Assembly: GCF_030247195.1 (NCBI RefSeq)
Contig: NC_080670.1
Coordinates: 35,307,934-35,371,933, forward strand
Source: Topomyia yanbarensis
Taxonomy: Eukaryota > Arthropoda > Insecta > Diptera > Culicidae
Reading direction: 5' to 3'
Length of the DNA: 64,000 nucleotides
Every line of letters starts with the position of its first letter. Position 1 is the stretch's first letter. Under the pieces are notes generated by a model, which had not been told where the DNA came from, did not search any database, and worked only from the letters and a program-made list of their open reading frames with translations. A program made the translations under genes and the position numbers. Below are positions 21,196-32,100 of the stretch, in pieces.

Positions 21196-21399
21196 ACTAG
21201 AATTTTTAGTTAGCGGCCGTTTATTGCAGTACAGTTACATTGCGGATACCACACAGTGGCTCTGGAATTGCGGTTGGAACCAGTTCACTGTAAAAACCAA
21301 TGCATTCGCAGAAAAATACTCTTTTTACGTTTGCGGCGTGGAATGGTAGGCAAAGGCAGTGTATTGATCAATCTCTAAAACAGCCGATTTCTTCGGTTT

Positions 21400-22340
21400 A
21401 CTCACTTGCAATTAGTCAAAAAATTGTGAGGAAACTTCAATCAGCATATAAACGACGAACCCTGATCATTCGTTACCGAGTTATTCTGTGAGAATTTTAA
21501 TCGAACGACTATCTAAGAGAAAATCTCATATGAATTATTTGTGATATTGATTCCTGGAAGCAGTGTCATCTGAAACAAAAAGCAATTAAGACGCAAGCTA
21601 TTCAAATATAACCCCAATACAGTGCATGATTATTTATACGCGAACATAAATAAGATCGGTGTCACACCATACAAACACACATATATAAATAACCCGCATA
21701 TCTCATCTAATAAAAATCAACAATCTGTACAGATATAGACACGTTGTGTGTGAACGAAACAAGAAAAACAAAAAGTCAACAGAAAACCAGACAAGCGCCA
21801 CATACTTGGAAGTGATAAAAAGGAAAGCATAACAACAACAATCAACTGCTAAAGAATAAGAAAAAAGGATCCTAGAAAATCAAAACCCACCAAAAAAGCG
21901 GAGCTAAGCGCAGTGCCAGAAGCAAAGGTAAAAATCCAGCAGCGAAGAACACAAGGCGCGCATGATACAAAACTAAATTGAACCAGACGAACCGAACCGA
22001 ACCGAACCAGAGAAAGAAAAAAATCAAATCTCCCAAAATTGCCAATCCTCGGGAGCGAGCGCCGCCGTCCGTCTGTCATCTGAATAAACACTGACTGTGC
22101 ACACCCGCCCTCGCACCGCCCCCCCCTCCCGTGTCATCTATTCCGAGTCCGAGTGTGTACCCCGGCAAGCCTTTGCACAGTTTGATGTCAGCTGAATCAG
22201 GACTCCTGTCAGGCAAGGGTAATTTATTGCGCAATAAATTTGACCTCTCCGCAACTGTGCTCGCTCTGCTCTCTACTCCGGCCAGTTCGGGTTCAGCCTC
22301 GGCTCCGCGACGGAGCTATTTATGTGTACATAGTTGTTAG
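21400..22340 (+). other. 5'UTR-like unique sequence, gene unidentified
   Basis: The stretch 21560-22030 is rich in CAA, AAAC and AACCGAACCG words, as in long insect 5' leaders. It is followed by a GC-richer part (22040-22320) with an ATG frame of 69 codons (MSSIPSPSVYPGKPLHSLMS) that I do not recognise. TATAAA occurs at 21447 and 21683 but without a well-placed initiator. Possible donors are AAAG/GTAAAA at 21929 and AAG/GGTAAT at 22215. I infer at most an untranslated exon; cDNA would be needed. Confidence 0.2.
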
Positions 22341-23155
22341 TTAGGAAGCAGGTTTAGGAAGGTGGGCATGACCGTTACTGGATCCGAGGAATTACGAGTC
22401 ACATTTTTTTTGTTGGTAGGCAATGTGTATCTCACACCCTTGGCGTAAGGAGTTTGTGGGCTCGACTGGGTTATAACTCTAAATAAAGTACATCGGGAAA
22501 CGATCGCTGCGACCAAGCAAAAAAAAAAAAGAAATAAACCGTGGCAATGGGACATTTCTTTTGTTTCTGATGGGAATCGTCCTCCGAGCGGGGCGTTTGC
22601 AGCTTCCATTAGGGTGGTTGATGGAAGCGGAGGAATTTGGTTGGATTTTTTTTTATTGATTGAGCAGGTCTGAGCTATTGAAAATCTGTTCTGCGTTCAT
22701 ATGAAGATTGTCGAAATTAATCATTTTCATACTAATAATTGAAGGGGAATTTTAGAACTTAAAATATTGTTAAAAGAGCCTTAGTTAATCTTAAAACTAT
22801 ATTTCACAACCATTTTTCTAAAATTTCATGATATGTATTTTCCACCACCCTAGTATCCTCGTGGGAATATTGTTGTAAAACACTTGTTCGTTTAGATGAT
22901 AACTATTCTTGAGATGATTCTATAGAATGACAGGGAACGCTTCTGTATGGCCAGGTAAACGATTGTGTCTTTGACCCATCACGGCCGCAAACAACTATGG
23001 AAGTCGAAATGCATTCCATGGAGAAGAACGAGAAATAGTAGGAAATAGTTTATGGGCCAGAATTCTCGAACCTATCACTTTTAATACTTTATATGTAACA
23101 GAACAGCTGTTGTTAGTGTTGAGTTATTTCCTTTTTCTTGTCTGAGAAAAATGTG
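22340..23155. other. No gene recognised
   Basis: Unique-looking intergenic sequence without domain-bearing frames or clear repeats. Confidence 0.35.
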
Positions 23156-23159
23156 GCAC

Positions 23160-23495
23160 CAAAGTCTCTTACACTGCTATGCGATCGAATCCAACTATGT
23201 CAATGTTGTCCATGAAGCCAAAAACCATCTCGTAACGGTAGTTCCGTTACTTTGCACATCAAATCATCGAATCACACCTTTGAGCGTTATGTTGAACAAT
23301 AGATTAGAGAGTGCATCGCCCTACTTCAAACCATCTAACGTCACAGACGAGTCGGATGTCTCTTCAGCTTCTGATTTCAACCCATCCAGCGTCATACCAA
23401 TCAACAATCAATCAGTGTTGTCGAGAAGCCGTGTTCAAGCATTATCTGCCATTGTTCGTTTCGTTACACTGAATCGTACGTTACCTTGAAAACCA
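23160..23495 (-). pseudogene. RTE-type LINE reverse transcriptase fragment
   Basis: The minus strand reads LFVVFKVTYDSV-stop-RNEQWQIMLEHGFS and, further on, SSVTLDGLK-stop-GDALSNLLFN. These are the RT catalytic block (VDFKAAYDS-type) and the GLxQGDALSPLLFN-type block of RTE-clade LINEs, such as the mosquito JAM1 group. Several in-frame stops make it a fossil. A sister fragment lies at 41890-42115. Confidence 0.7.
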
Positions 23496-23499
23496 CAAA

Positions 23500-25560
23500 C
23501 AGCTGTTGGAAGTATCATGCGACGTCAATTATAGCATAGGACTTATGACTAAGAAAAACTTGAACTTCGGACGAAAGTTGTAACACAACAACAACAAAAA
23601 GTTCGAAACCTCTTGACTCATCAACGGTTTGGCGTGTTTTTCCGTTGCATAACCTACCGAAAACGGAACGAACTTTTCCGCGCATACCATCCAAAACTTT
23701 CACAGGAACATGATTCAAGCCGTGTTGAGCTACCCACGTCGATCAAGATCGCAGATTAGCGAAATAATTAAAGTTACTTTCTTTCGCAGGCAAACATGTA
23801 CCGACATTGTACTTACACACGGCGGAGAGGAACAAAATAAGCAACCAACCAACCCGGCACAGCACACACTCGCATTCTTTATTGGACGCGGCGAAGGCAG
23901 TGCACTCTGACTGTTTTTTTAAGCTCATCCATCATGTCATGGTGCATGGCGCTAACGAAATACCACTTTGCTCTGCTTTAAATCAGCGCACACCAGCTCA
24001 CGCCTCCTCCCCGGTATGCACGTACGTACGTACGTTTGGTTGGTACAAACACAATACCTGCCAGTGGCCCCCGTCCGGTCTTGGAGCGTCTCGGAAAATT
24101 CAGCCCCCGAAATGGACTCAAGTTTAGCCAAGTACAACCTTTTCAAGAGCGGTAAATTTTCCGACACCCGAACCACGAAGCTAATTGATGGCAGAATTGC
24201 ATGCCAACACCACCTGCTTGCGCTTTGTGGTGGCAACAGCAGCAGGCGCAGGAGGGTGAACTGGCGCGGACGACGTACACGTGATCTGCCGTGGCCAAAT
24301 TCAAGTTCTTTTCTGACGTGTTGTGCCCTTCTGAAGTTCCTTCTGAATGAGTGAGTCGCTTCCGTGAACTGTTGTGCTCGAGACGTGTTAGCTGCGTGGA
24401 AACGAGTGTATAACAAGGGGATCCAGTGTGTGGATGCGCCGACTGTTTGTTATTCTTCCGCCCAAGTGTGGCCAATGAGAAGGCCAAGAGGTCGTACTAG
24501 TTTTTTTTATTAATTCAAAAAAAAATAATCTAATATTTCCTCCTAAGGTGAAATACATTTAGGTAAAAACCAAGTTTTCCCCCTAGGACTCTTGTACTTG
24601 GCAGTTTTTTTTTCATTTTCTTGATCTAGTGTTAATCCGGCACTAAGTTAATATCGAATACTGATGAGACGAAATCGAAACGAAATTCTGTAACAAAAAA
24701 ATTTTTTTTTTTGCTAAAGATATTGAAATTTCCAAATTATATTTGTATAACATCGATTTTCGACACCATCCAGGTGCCAAATACTCATTAAGTAATCCTA
24801 AACAATACCTTTAAAAACGGCTGAAAAGCCCTCTAACTAACTCTCTAGCGCTCGGTAGCTCAAGTAATTCTTCTCGGTGTTGTTTGTAGCAGCCCGCTTA
24901 AGCTACCGCATGGCCGCGCGCATCTTCTCCAAATAGAAACGTTTTCCTCCCGGTACAAATGATTGAATATTCGCATAAATTAAGTCCCCTTTCAGTGGAA
25001 ACGAACAGCATCAGCCGTGCCGGGGCAACAGGGAAAAAAACATGCAAACTACACGAACCCAACCTGCGATGAGCACGTCTAGAAAAAAAAGCAACAACCT
25101 ACTTGATGTGTACGAACACTCGCCAACACCTCACATATTAGTGTAGTAAATTGAATCAAAGCATATCTGCTTCCAGGCCTACTCCGTTTCCATCCCTCTG
25201 ATCACCAGTTGTTGTGTGAAACGGTATCGCGGTACCCACGCCAGCATAATCGCGCAAAATTTGGTCTTGAACACGAAGTTAATTGTGTTGCTGAATAATG
25301 TTTATTTTGGACGGATGGAGACAGACAGGCAGGCAGGGAGGGCAAGGAAGTTATCTAATTGAAGAACTCTCCTGTGACTGCTCATGGAGCAATCATGGAA
25401 TTGAGGAATGATAATATTTTCCGCATCGACACTTGCTTAGATTCTTCGACAGAAAAATGAGTAACTAAAAGCAATTTGACTATGACGGGACTGATGCATT
25501 TCATTGCACGGTTTTCCGGTTTTCATAGATACGAGCTGCGTTGATTCACAAGTTCGAACA
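23500..25560. other. Unique intergenic DNA, no gene recognised
   Basis: Contains ACGTACGTACGT near 24018 and several overlapping frames on both strands at 23800-24490 (up to 154 codons). They have no recognisable domain and conflict with one another. I see no convincing exon. Confidence 0.35.
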
Positions 25561-25569
25561 CATATTCAA

Positions 25570-25850
25570 AAGGGTTCTTAATGTGGATCCGAAACTAGTA
25601 AGTAACTGACACCAACTTGCCGTCAGTTAGATGATATATTCAAACTAACACTAAATTGGCGACAGTTAGGCACTAAATCCAAACAGTTCACACAACGTGT
25701 GAGAACGCCCAAAGCAACTGGCTGGTACCTAGTGATGTCTCGGTTAGCGGAGTACCGGAACTCTGGATCGCAAACGATTATAGGGAAACGAACTGTCTTT
25801 TGGCATGAAAGCAAACCATATTACTGACTAGTATTTTATGAAGGGCTACC
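25570..25850. repeat. Diverged copy of the 20.5-kb foldback family
   Basis: Shares AGTAACTGACACCAACTTG-, TAGTGATGTCTCGG- and CGGAACTCTGG-type words in the same order as 20460-21195. Non-coding. Confidence 0.45.
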
Positions 25851-26930
25851 GTGTCCCGCCTACAAAGTAGAGATCAACGGCGTGCTCTCCAACTAATGTT
25901 GAATGCTATGTAAAAACCGCTTTTAGCCAAATGTACGGCTACATCCTGGTAATTCTAGATCAAATGAGGAGTTTCTAGCACTTCCAGAAACACCAACATT
26001 CTCAAGTGGCTCAGCATTTCAACCAGAGATTCAACTGAGGACAGAACTTGGTGGGCTTAGGTTGGGTAGTAGATAATACTCATGAACTTAATTATTTGTC
26101 AATAAATTGTGGTGTGCAACTTAATAGTATGCAAGGAGCTGTTATTCTCAGGTGATACGATCCTCGAAATCGTCAATCAGCCATGTTGGTTCTAGAAACG
26201 ACAGCTAACAACTTTTTTTGTTTATTTGTGGCTTTAACCTTTTTAGGTCATTCGCCAATGCTAACAACATTGTTTACTACTTCCCGATGTATGTTTGCTT
26301 GGATTTCAGTATGTAAACAAAGTTGTTCGCTGTCTTTTTTTCCTCGCAGCTTGCAGCACGCTTGTCTCACTCCTCACCTAGTTACTGCCAAAGATGAATC
26401 ACTTTAGAACTCTAAGCACCTTGATAGTATGTTTGTAAGAATTGTATTTTATTTGATGTGCCATCTTTTGGCTAAAAATAGAGGCCCCAATACACAAAAT
26501 AGAGGCCCCAATACTAACTTTTCAACGAAGGGAGATAGAACATAGAAATTATTGGAAAATGTCTGTTCCAAAACTTTGCAGCAAATATTTAATTTCTTTT
26601 TTTTTCGTTGAAGAAATAGTGCAGGTGCCCTCTATGCGGTGAATTAAATACTTATTTTGCTATCAACGTAATAATTTCAACATCTCAATAAGTTTTCAAT
26701 TTGTCCCCACTGATAGCAGAAATAGTTTTCTAGTTCGTGTCATAGGACAATCCTTCTGCTCTCAATTATGATCTGTTAACCAAATTAGTTATGAAGATGC
26801 GTTTCGTTTTAGTTTTTTTTGCAGCGCAAATGTGTTGTTAAACAATTTTCTGCTTAGTGGAGAAAAAATCGTTTTTACCCATATTTTTCTCCACTATCGA
26901 GAAATATAGTATAGTGCGCCTTCCCAGTCA
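25850..26930. other. No gene recognised
   Basis: Unique-looking AT-rich sequence. The 74-codon frame at 26183-26407 has no known motif. A short direct repeat AAATAGAGGCCCCAATAC occurs at 26477-26515. Confidence 0.35.
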
Positions 26931-27135
26931 AAAAGGGCAAGTTGCTGGCTAACGGGGGGCTATTTGCCAACTCGGATGCGCTAATTGCGCTTCAATTTGC
27001 CAGCAAATTGCTGGCAATTAGGGGGCTATTTCAAATGCAACATTTGGGCGATTTACCGCCGTCATTTTTTTGCCGCCCAACCCGCCCTTAAATCGCCCCC
27101 AAATCGCGCCACTTAATCGCCCTTAATTGCCTAAT
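26930..27135. repeat. Non-coding repeat rich in AATCGCCC / GGGGGCTATTT words
   Basis: GCTGGCAATTAGGGGGCTAT and several AATCGCCC/ATCGCCCC words alternate. This looks like a short interspersed repeat of the MITE kind, but I could not define its ends. Confidence 0.35.
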
Positions 27136-27299
27136 ATGAAAATTAAAAAGATGGGTGGGTAATGTCTGCGACATAACCGGAGAGATGTAGAATACATAAG
27201 GAACACATTCTTCAAATATGTTGATACTCATTGGAATTTTCGGACAAAAGGTGATTTGGGCGAGGAAAATTTCAAATTATTCTTTACAAAAATGGTGGT

Positions 27300-27315
27300 G
27301 GTCCTGAAAAGGACC
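27300..27315 (-). promoter_or_regulatory. Histone mRNA 3' stem-loop
   Basis: On the minus strand GGTCCTTTTCAGGACC: a 6-bp perfect stem with a TTTC loop, the canonical histone 3' processing hairpin bound by SLBP. I could not recognise the coding sequence that should precede it (27316 onwards on the minus strand). Confidence 0.75.
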
Positions 27316-27763
27316 GGTTTTGTTGGCGTTATTGGCCTTGGTGAGGGAGATGGCTAACGATGAAATTAATTGTTAGCATGAGGAAGTCGCGTAGTACTGG
27401 CCAATGGAAGAACAGATAATAATTGATTCCTGAAAATCAATTTTTCTTTATTCATGTAAATTATACATACTAACAAATCTAACAGAAGATTCCTGATCAT
27501 ATTTCTGAATCATTAGTGCGAACATTGTGTAATTTGGTTAAGTACAATGAAAGTTACAAACTTTCCAAACTCGACCTTCTGTTCATTCAGAAATATTGAA
27601 ATGGGGTGTCGTGGTCACAATAAAAAAAGATGGGTGGGTAATGTCTGTCACATAACCGGAGCGTCGTTATTTCAATTCGAGACGTTAATTTAAATCTAAT
27701 AATATTCAACAGAATCACGTTTGAATGGGAAATTTTCAAATAATTCTCTATGGTAATAATGGT

Positions 27764-27779
27764 GGTTCTGAAAAGAACC
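27764..27779 (-). promoter_or_regulatory. Histone mRNA 3' stem-loop
   Basis: Minus strand GGTTCTTTTCAGAACC, perfect stem and TTTC loop, directly downstream of the H3 remnant at 27785-27985. Confidence 0.8.
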
Positions 27780-27784
27780 TTTGG

Positions 27785-27985
27785 TATCGGCGTTGGTGTT
27801 GATGGTGATGCGCTGGATCGTTGGATATTTTTGGCATGATAGTTACGTGCCTGGCGAACTGTTTTGTAGCCTCGAACAAAACGACAAGACTGGCTTCTTC
27901 GGGTACCATTACGGCTGAACTTTATAAGCTTAGCTCGACTTTGAAATCCTGCACAATCTCACGAATCAGACACTGGTAGGGCCAT
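27785..27985 (-). pseudogene. Histone H3 pseudogene, C-terminal part
   Basis: The minus strand reads LIREIVQDFKVELSL-stop-SSAVMVPEEAS, then VVLFEATKQFARHVTIMPK. This follows histone H3 from the alpha-2 helix of the histone fold (RLVREIAQDFK...) to the conserved VTIMPKDIQLARR region near the C-terminus. It has an internal stop, small deletions and a changed C-terminus, and everything upstream of the QRLV block is missing. The 3' stem-loop follows at once. In life H3 is a core nucleosome subunit; this copy cannot make one. Confidence 0.75.
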
Positions 27986-28309
27986 TTTGTTTGCTACTAG
28001 CACGGAGCTGCACAAAAAATCATTTAATGCAGTTAGTTCACGGGGGCTGCCAAAAAGCTTGAATAGAAGCATGCGACTTCAACGTTTCTCTTAAACACAT
28101 GCAACAACACATTCGTTTTGGTAATACTGATAATAACAGTAGAAAGGAATGGAAAAGCAGTGCACGAAACGAGCGAGAGGATAATTTAAATTTTTGTTCC
28201 GTGTGCAAGCTACTTCTTTCCACCCAACGTATTATGTTGCTTGTTGAAAATTTGCTACACACCTTAAAATAAAAGTTTCAGTTTAACTCTCACTAGAACA
28301 CAATTGATT

Positions 28310-28325
28310 GGTCCTGAAAAGAACC
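28310..28325 (-). promoter_or_regulatory. Histone mRNA 3' stem-loop
   Basis: Minus strand GGTTCTTTTCAGGACC: stem with one G-T pair and the TTTC loop kept. It follows the H3 remnant at 28340-28640. Confidence 0.8.
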
Positions 28326-28339
28326 GTTGCTTTTATTGT

Positions 28340-28640
28340 AATTTACGCCCACTCCCACAAACCGACCAAGTAGGCATCAGTGGCTTCATTACGGCTGAGT
28401 TTTGTAAGCGTAGCTCGACTTTGAAGTAATACACAACCTTACGAACCAGACGCTGGAATGTTAGCCAGCGGATTAGTTGCTCCGTTGCCCTTTAGTTGGG
28501 GCGAAATACTAGCATGGCGACAGTTCCTGATCGGTAGTTGGTTGCGATGGGCCACCAGTAGCTGGGGCACTTTTGCGGACCGTCATCATCGCCAACTGCT
28601 TTCCTCCGGTGGACTGGCTGCTTGCTAGTGCTTGAACGAA
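28340..28640 (-). pseudogene. Histone H3 pseudogene, near full length
   Basis: On the minus strand, from about 28615, the frame reads [20 protein letters not shown]. That is the H3 N-terminal tail ([25 protein letters not shown]) with an in-frame loss of the four codons APRK. A frameshift follows; [13 protein letters not shown] residues appear as NYRSGTVA. Further on, in another frame, come LTFQRLVRKVVYYFKVELRL, QNSAVM and TDAYLVGL, matching the H3 histone fold. At least two frameshifts, an inserted segment before LTFQRLV and loss of the C-terminus make it a pseudogene. A cap-site motif, a degenerate TATA box and a 3' stem-loop still frame it. Confidence 0.8.
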
Positions 28641-28683
28641 TACGAATGATGAGAAAAACCGACCGACCAATATTCATATATGA
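28640..28683 (-). promoter_or_regulatory. Decayed histone H3 promoter
   Basis: The minus strand has the histone cap-site motif TCATTCGT (A+1 at 28647) and TATATGAATA starting at -33, the spot where the downstream copy keeps TATATAAATA. CG-rich GAGCGGGAGAGCGATAG lies further upstream. Confidence 0.55.
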
Positions 28684-28949
28684 AAACACAAGAAAGCACT
28701 ACTATCGCTCTCCCGCTCGTTTTCGTGCCATTCCTGTGCCTTTCCTTTCCGTTCGGCTACCAATACTAGCATAACCAAAACGAATATTCTGTCTTTCCAT
28801 CGCCTTCAATCTAGTGGCCAGTGCTAGCAAACTTGCATGTTCAGTTTTTCAATAACAACATTCCAACAATATTTTCAAAGAATGTTGCAGATTTGAAAAG
28901 AAGGAAAGAGAAGATTTTCACAAATTTAAATTCTTTTGTTTTATTTGTT

Positions 28950-29378
28950 AGCGCTGATAAAGGCTATTTAGTTTGCTACTAGCAAGGAGCTGCACAAACA
29001 AATCGATTTATGCAGTTAATCAACGGAGGCTGCCAAAAAGTTCGAATAAAAGCATGCGACTAGTGTACTTTGCATGTTCTATATTTTATCAATACTAGAG
29101 AGGATCAATAAAATAATTCAAATTGTTATAGCGACATGCAATTGTGGCAACACTGGCCATGAGATGGTGGGGGAACACGCACATTCGTTTTAGTTATGAT
29201 GGTAGTAGCAGCAGAAAGGAATGGAAAAGCAGTGCACGAAAACGAGCGAGAGAAGATAATTTAAATTCTCTTTCTTTCTTTCCACACATCGTATTTCTTA
29301 TATTGCTTTCTGAAAATTATTTGTTATACACCATAAAATGTAAATTTCAGTTTAACTCTTATTAGAACACAATTAATT
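28950..29378. other. Histone-unit spacer, duplicate of 27985-28309
   Basis: Shares TTTGCTACTAGCA, GAGGCTGCCAAAAAG and AATGGAAAAGCAGTGCACGA with the spacer of the previous unit. The block with GCACGAAAACGAGCGAGAG mirrors the H3 promoter on the other strand, as if a divergent partner gene once stood here. No coding sequence remains. Confidence 0.55.
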
Positions 29379-29394
29379 GGTCCTGTAAAGAACC
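29379..29394 (-). promoter_or_regulatory. Degenerate histone 3' stem-loop
   Basis: Minus strand GGTTCTTTACAGGACC. The stem is kept but the C that closes the TTTC loop has become A, which should weaken SLBP recognition. Confidence 0.65.
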
Positions 29395-29439
29395 GTTTAT
29401 TGTTTTATTGCGGGAGCATAATTCAGACGCACTCCCCGC

Positions 29440-29755
29440 GGACACGGTGAGCTAGAAAGCACTATTTTGCATTCTCGAACAAACCGACCAAGTAGGCATC
29501 GTTGGCTTCTCGGGGCATCATTACGACTGAGCTTTGTAAGCGTAGCTCGACTTTGCAGTCCTGCACAATCTCACGACCCAGACGCTGGAACGATAGCCTA
29601 CTCTGTTGCCCTTTAGTTGGGGCGAAATTCTTGCAGGGCGACAGTTCCTGATCGGGTTGCGATGAGTCACCAGTAGCTGGGGCACTTTTTCCGCCGTCGT
29701 CATCGCCGACTGCTTTTCTTCGGTGGACTGGCTGCTTGCTAGTGCTTGAACGAAT
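29440..29755 (-). pseudogene. Histone H3 pseudogene, near full length
   Basis: The minus strand preserves SAPATG near the N-tail, then [40 protein letters not shown] and [14 protein letters not shown] before a stop. The last three blocks line up with H3 PFQRLVREIAQDFK, LRFQSSAVMALQE and [12 protein letters not shown]. The part encoding [20 protein letters not shown] is scrambled by indels, and the end after LFE is lost. It is the best preserved copy in the second half of the fold. The upstream TATA and cap motifs are intact, so a non-coding transcript is possible. Confidence 0.8.
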
Positions 29756-29794
29756 ACGAATGATGAGAAAAACCGACCGACAGATATTTATATA
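29756..29794 (-). promoter_or_regulatory. Histone-type promoter: TATA box and cap motif
   Basis: The minus strand carries TATATAAATA (29794 to 29785) starting 33 bp before the A of TCATTCGT (29761). CATTCGT-type cap sites with a TATA box near -30 are typical of insect core histone genes. Confidence 0.6.
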
Positions 29795-29969
29795 ATCGCG
29801 CTAATATGCACTACTATCGCTTTCTCGCTCGTTCTCGTGCCGTGCATGAGCCTTTCCTTTCCGTCCGGCTTCTACTGGCCTAACCAAAGGAATATGCCGT
29901 CTTTCCCCCACCAAGTGCTCTCGTCAAGCAACCCAATGCGAATAACCATACGAACAAACATGTAATGGA

Positions 29970-30905
29970 CCTATATATAAACTTTTCATTATTTTATTGT
30001 TCGGTTGGTCTACCATAACGACGGCTCTGTGCGGGATGGGCTGAAAATTTTCACTTTTCCGAGTCGTTTTCGAAAGATTTTTCAAAACACATTTTTTTTG
30101 TTATTAGTACATGTTATACATACTTCAAATTTTAATACAGCATAGAGGAACATATTTGCAACAAATTGGTCTAAAAATCAAATCATTCTGTTAAGTATGA
30201 TAAAAGTTATTAACGTTCAAAATCTGACGCGGCGCCGCAGCCGATATTTTGAAACGGGACCCCTATATTGAAACCTTAAATGTATTCTACATTAAAAATA
30301 CGAATGGAACTTGAATTCGTCCGAGAGGCTCGTCAGCCGCGCGCGGCTTGCACGTTTGTTTTCAATCAAAACCACCGGCGTTTCGGCAGACAGCTTGAAC
30401 ACACGCGCGCCGCCGTAAAGCTCTCTACTAGAGCTGCTGCTGAGCCCCGCTCTCAAGAGCAAGGTGAACATTGTATTACGTTACGCTGCCACCGTGCGAG
30501 GAGGCAATGAAAAAAAACGGTATAGCAGCTTTACTACGGCGTATCTACCCGGTACCGGGGTGCCTGCGTTTCGCCAGTGAGTTAGAAGAGATACTTGCAT
30601 CAAAGTGTGCTATGAGTATGGGAAGCAAAAAAAAATCGATGAGTTTTTCCCATGTAATTTATTTTGTTTAACATAAAGTCACGTTTAGTGGTTTCTCATC
30701 TTGAATACTTGCTGGTTAAACAAACCCAGCGTCGACTTCCGCGCGGCTCACTGTTGCAGGGCGAAGGGCTGCGCTTACTGCCGACGATTGTGGGGTTGGA
30801 TGGTAAGGTTGAGATTTATGATTCAAAACGGCATAGACTTCAGCCCTGTCGCGTTTTGTCGCTCGAATGTGTTTCGGGCAGCTTCGAGGAGTGCTGCCAA
30901 GAACC
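29970..30905. other. No gene recognised; GC-rich patch
   Basis: The patches 30300-30510 and 30715-30890 are GC-rich (CGCGCGCGG; GCGTCGACTTCCGCGCGG) and contain frames of 76-105 codons on the plus strand (for example MYSTLKIRMELEFVREARQP). None shows a known domain. They may be eroded repeat or host exon sequence. Confidence 0.3.
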
Positions 30906-31190
30906 CTTTTCAGTTTCAATTACAGAGGGTTTAACCTTAGGTTCATTCGTCACTTTTGTCGCGTTAGAAAGATCTCTTTAGAAAAAATTTCTAACCCTAC
31001 GTGCAGGCTTGAGAATCGAACTCAAGTGGGTTTCGAACAAGGTAATCGACTTACAAACTACGCTGTTCCCGTCCAAAGCCATTTCTTAATTTCTTTCAAA
31101 AGCATTGTCGGTAGTTTAATTTTATTTTTGCTGCGAGAACGAATCCAGTTTTCGGAATCAAATCATTTCCTTCCGTGACCATTCTGGTGG
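30905..31190 (-). mobile_element. tRNA-derived SINE
   Basis: On the minus strand a tRNA-like segment with AGTTCGATTCTCAAGCC as the B-box region is followed by GGTTAGAAATTTTTTCTAAA and CCTAAGGTTAAACCCTCTGT. The last two match the sequence at 63930-64000, a second copy cut by the window end. No ORF. Confidence 0.55.
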
Positions 31191-31844
31191 AATGTAAAAA
31201 TTTTGTGACCGACTGAAAACTTTTTGCAAAAATCTCCATCTCCACGCCTGCGGACACGGATGGTGTTTCAGCTTAATGGAGTAGACGCATTTCGATCGAA
31301 AAAATCTATGGAATACCGGAGTGAGAAACTCACGCGAATTTTACACTTCGTTTTTTTCACCTGACAATTTTCCTCCACCGTCACCTCCTTTTCTCGCCTA
31401 TACTTTCTCATATCTTACTTTTCTTCTCTCATTTTTAATTCAAACGTGTAATCTAACCATTTATTTGATGATTTAGTAAATGGAACGGTTAAACCATATC
31501 CTGATTGACAGTGTCAGGTATCACGAAAATTTCGCTTTTCAGCCCACTTGTATAAATCGCTTGCTAAACCGAGTATTTTCTTTCGGATTCTTTGGCATCT
31601 TTTCCTGCTTAAACTTATCTGTAACCTTTTCTGTTTCGATAGGCCTGTGAGTTGATGGACATTCGCTTTCACGTGGGAGCATTATGCACGTACAAATTTT
31701 TGATAGACAGTTTCTCATGTTCGTTCAAGTATTTAGATGCCAAATTTATAAAATACGCTAAATTCAAGTCGATCGTTCCACCCTTTATGCATCACTCACT
31801 TTTTAGTTTTCACTTCTGATTTAGAGTCCATTAATACCTTATGT
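31190..31844. other. No gene recognised
   Basis: AT-rich unique sequence with no supported feature. Confidence 0.35.
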
Positions 31845-32100
31845 CAGACGGCGCCAGCGGTTTAGTGGTAAGCGTGACCGCCACACGCCCCAGTGGGTCT
31901 GCGTTCAATCCCAGCTGAGGTCGTTGAGATGTTCTGAGTTGAATAATCAGCGGTCACGTCTTCCTGCGGAAGGGAAGTAAAGCCATTGGTCCCGATCCAT
32001 GTGTTGATGGACAGATATCTAGGGTCCAGATGGTGGAGTTATCTCTCTGGCGTCGGTGATTGGCACTCAGTGTGGACAGAGGGAAATGAAAAAAAAAAAA
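31845..32100 (+). mobile_element. tRNA-derived SINE with poly(A)
   Basis: The head GCGGTTTAGTGGTAAGCGTG (A-box like) and GCGTTCAATCCCAGCTGAGG (B-box like) are followed by a body with GGTCACGTCTTCCTGCGG and CTCTCTGGCGTCGGTGATTG, ending in A-runs (32088-32100). It is homologous to the SINE at 598-1123 but shorter at the 3' side. I could not find a target duplication. Confidence 0.75.

Larger units (their letters stand above)
27150..29970 (-). other. Decayed tandem histone locus
   Basis: Four histone-type 3' stem-loops (27300, 27764, 28310, 29379) and three H3-derived coding remnants, all on the minus strand, lie in repeated units. The last two units are about 1.07 kb apart and share spacer and promoter sequence. 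The first two share a 3' flank beginning GATGGGTGGGTAATGTCTG. Metazoan replication-dependent histone genes are tandem, intronless and end in this stem-loop, so I read this as an old cluster of H3 genes that has lost its reading frames. Confidence 0.75.

Noticed and set aside
23807..24487. Four overlapping frames of 106-154 codons
   Set aside because: Mutually exclusive on both strands, no recognisable motif and no splice or promoter support.
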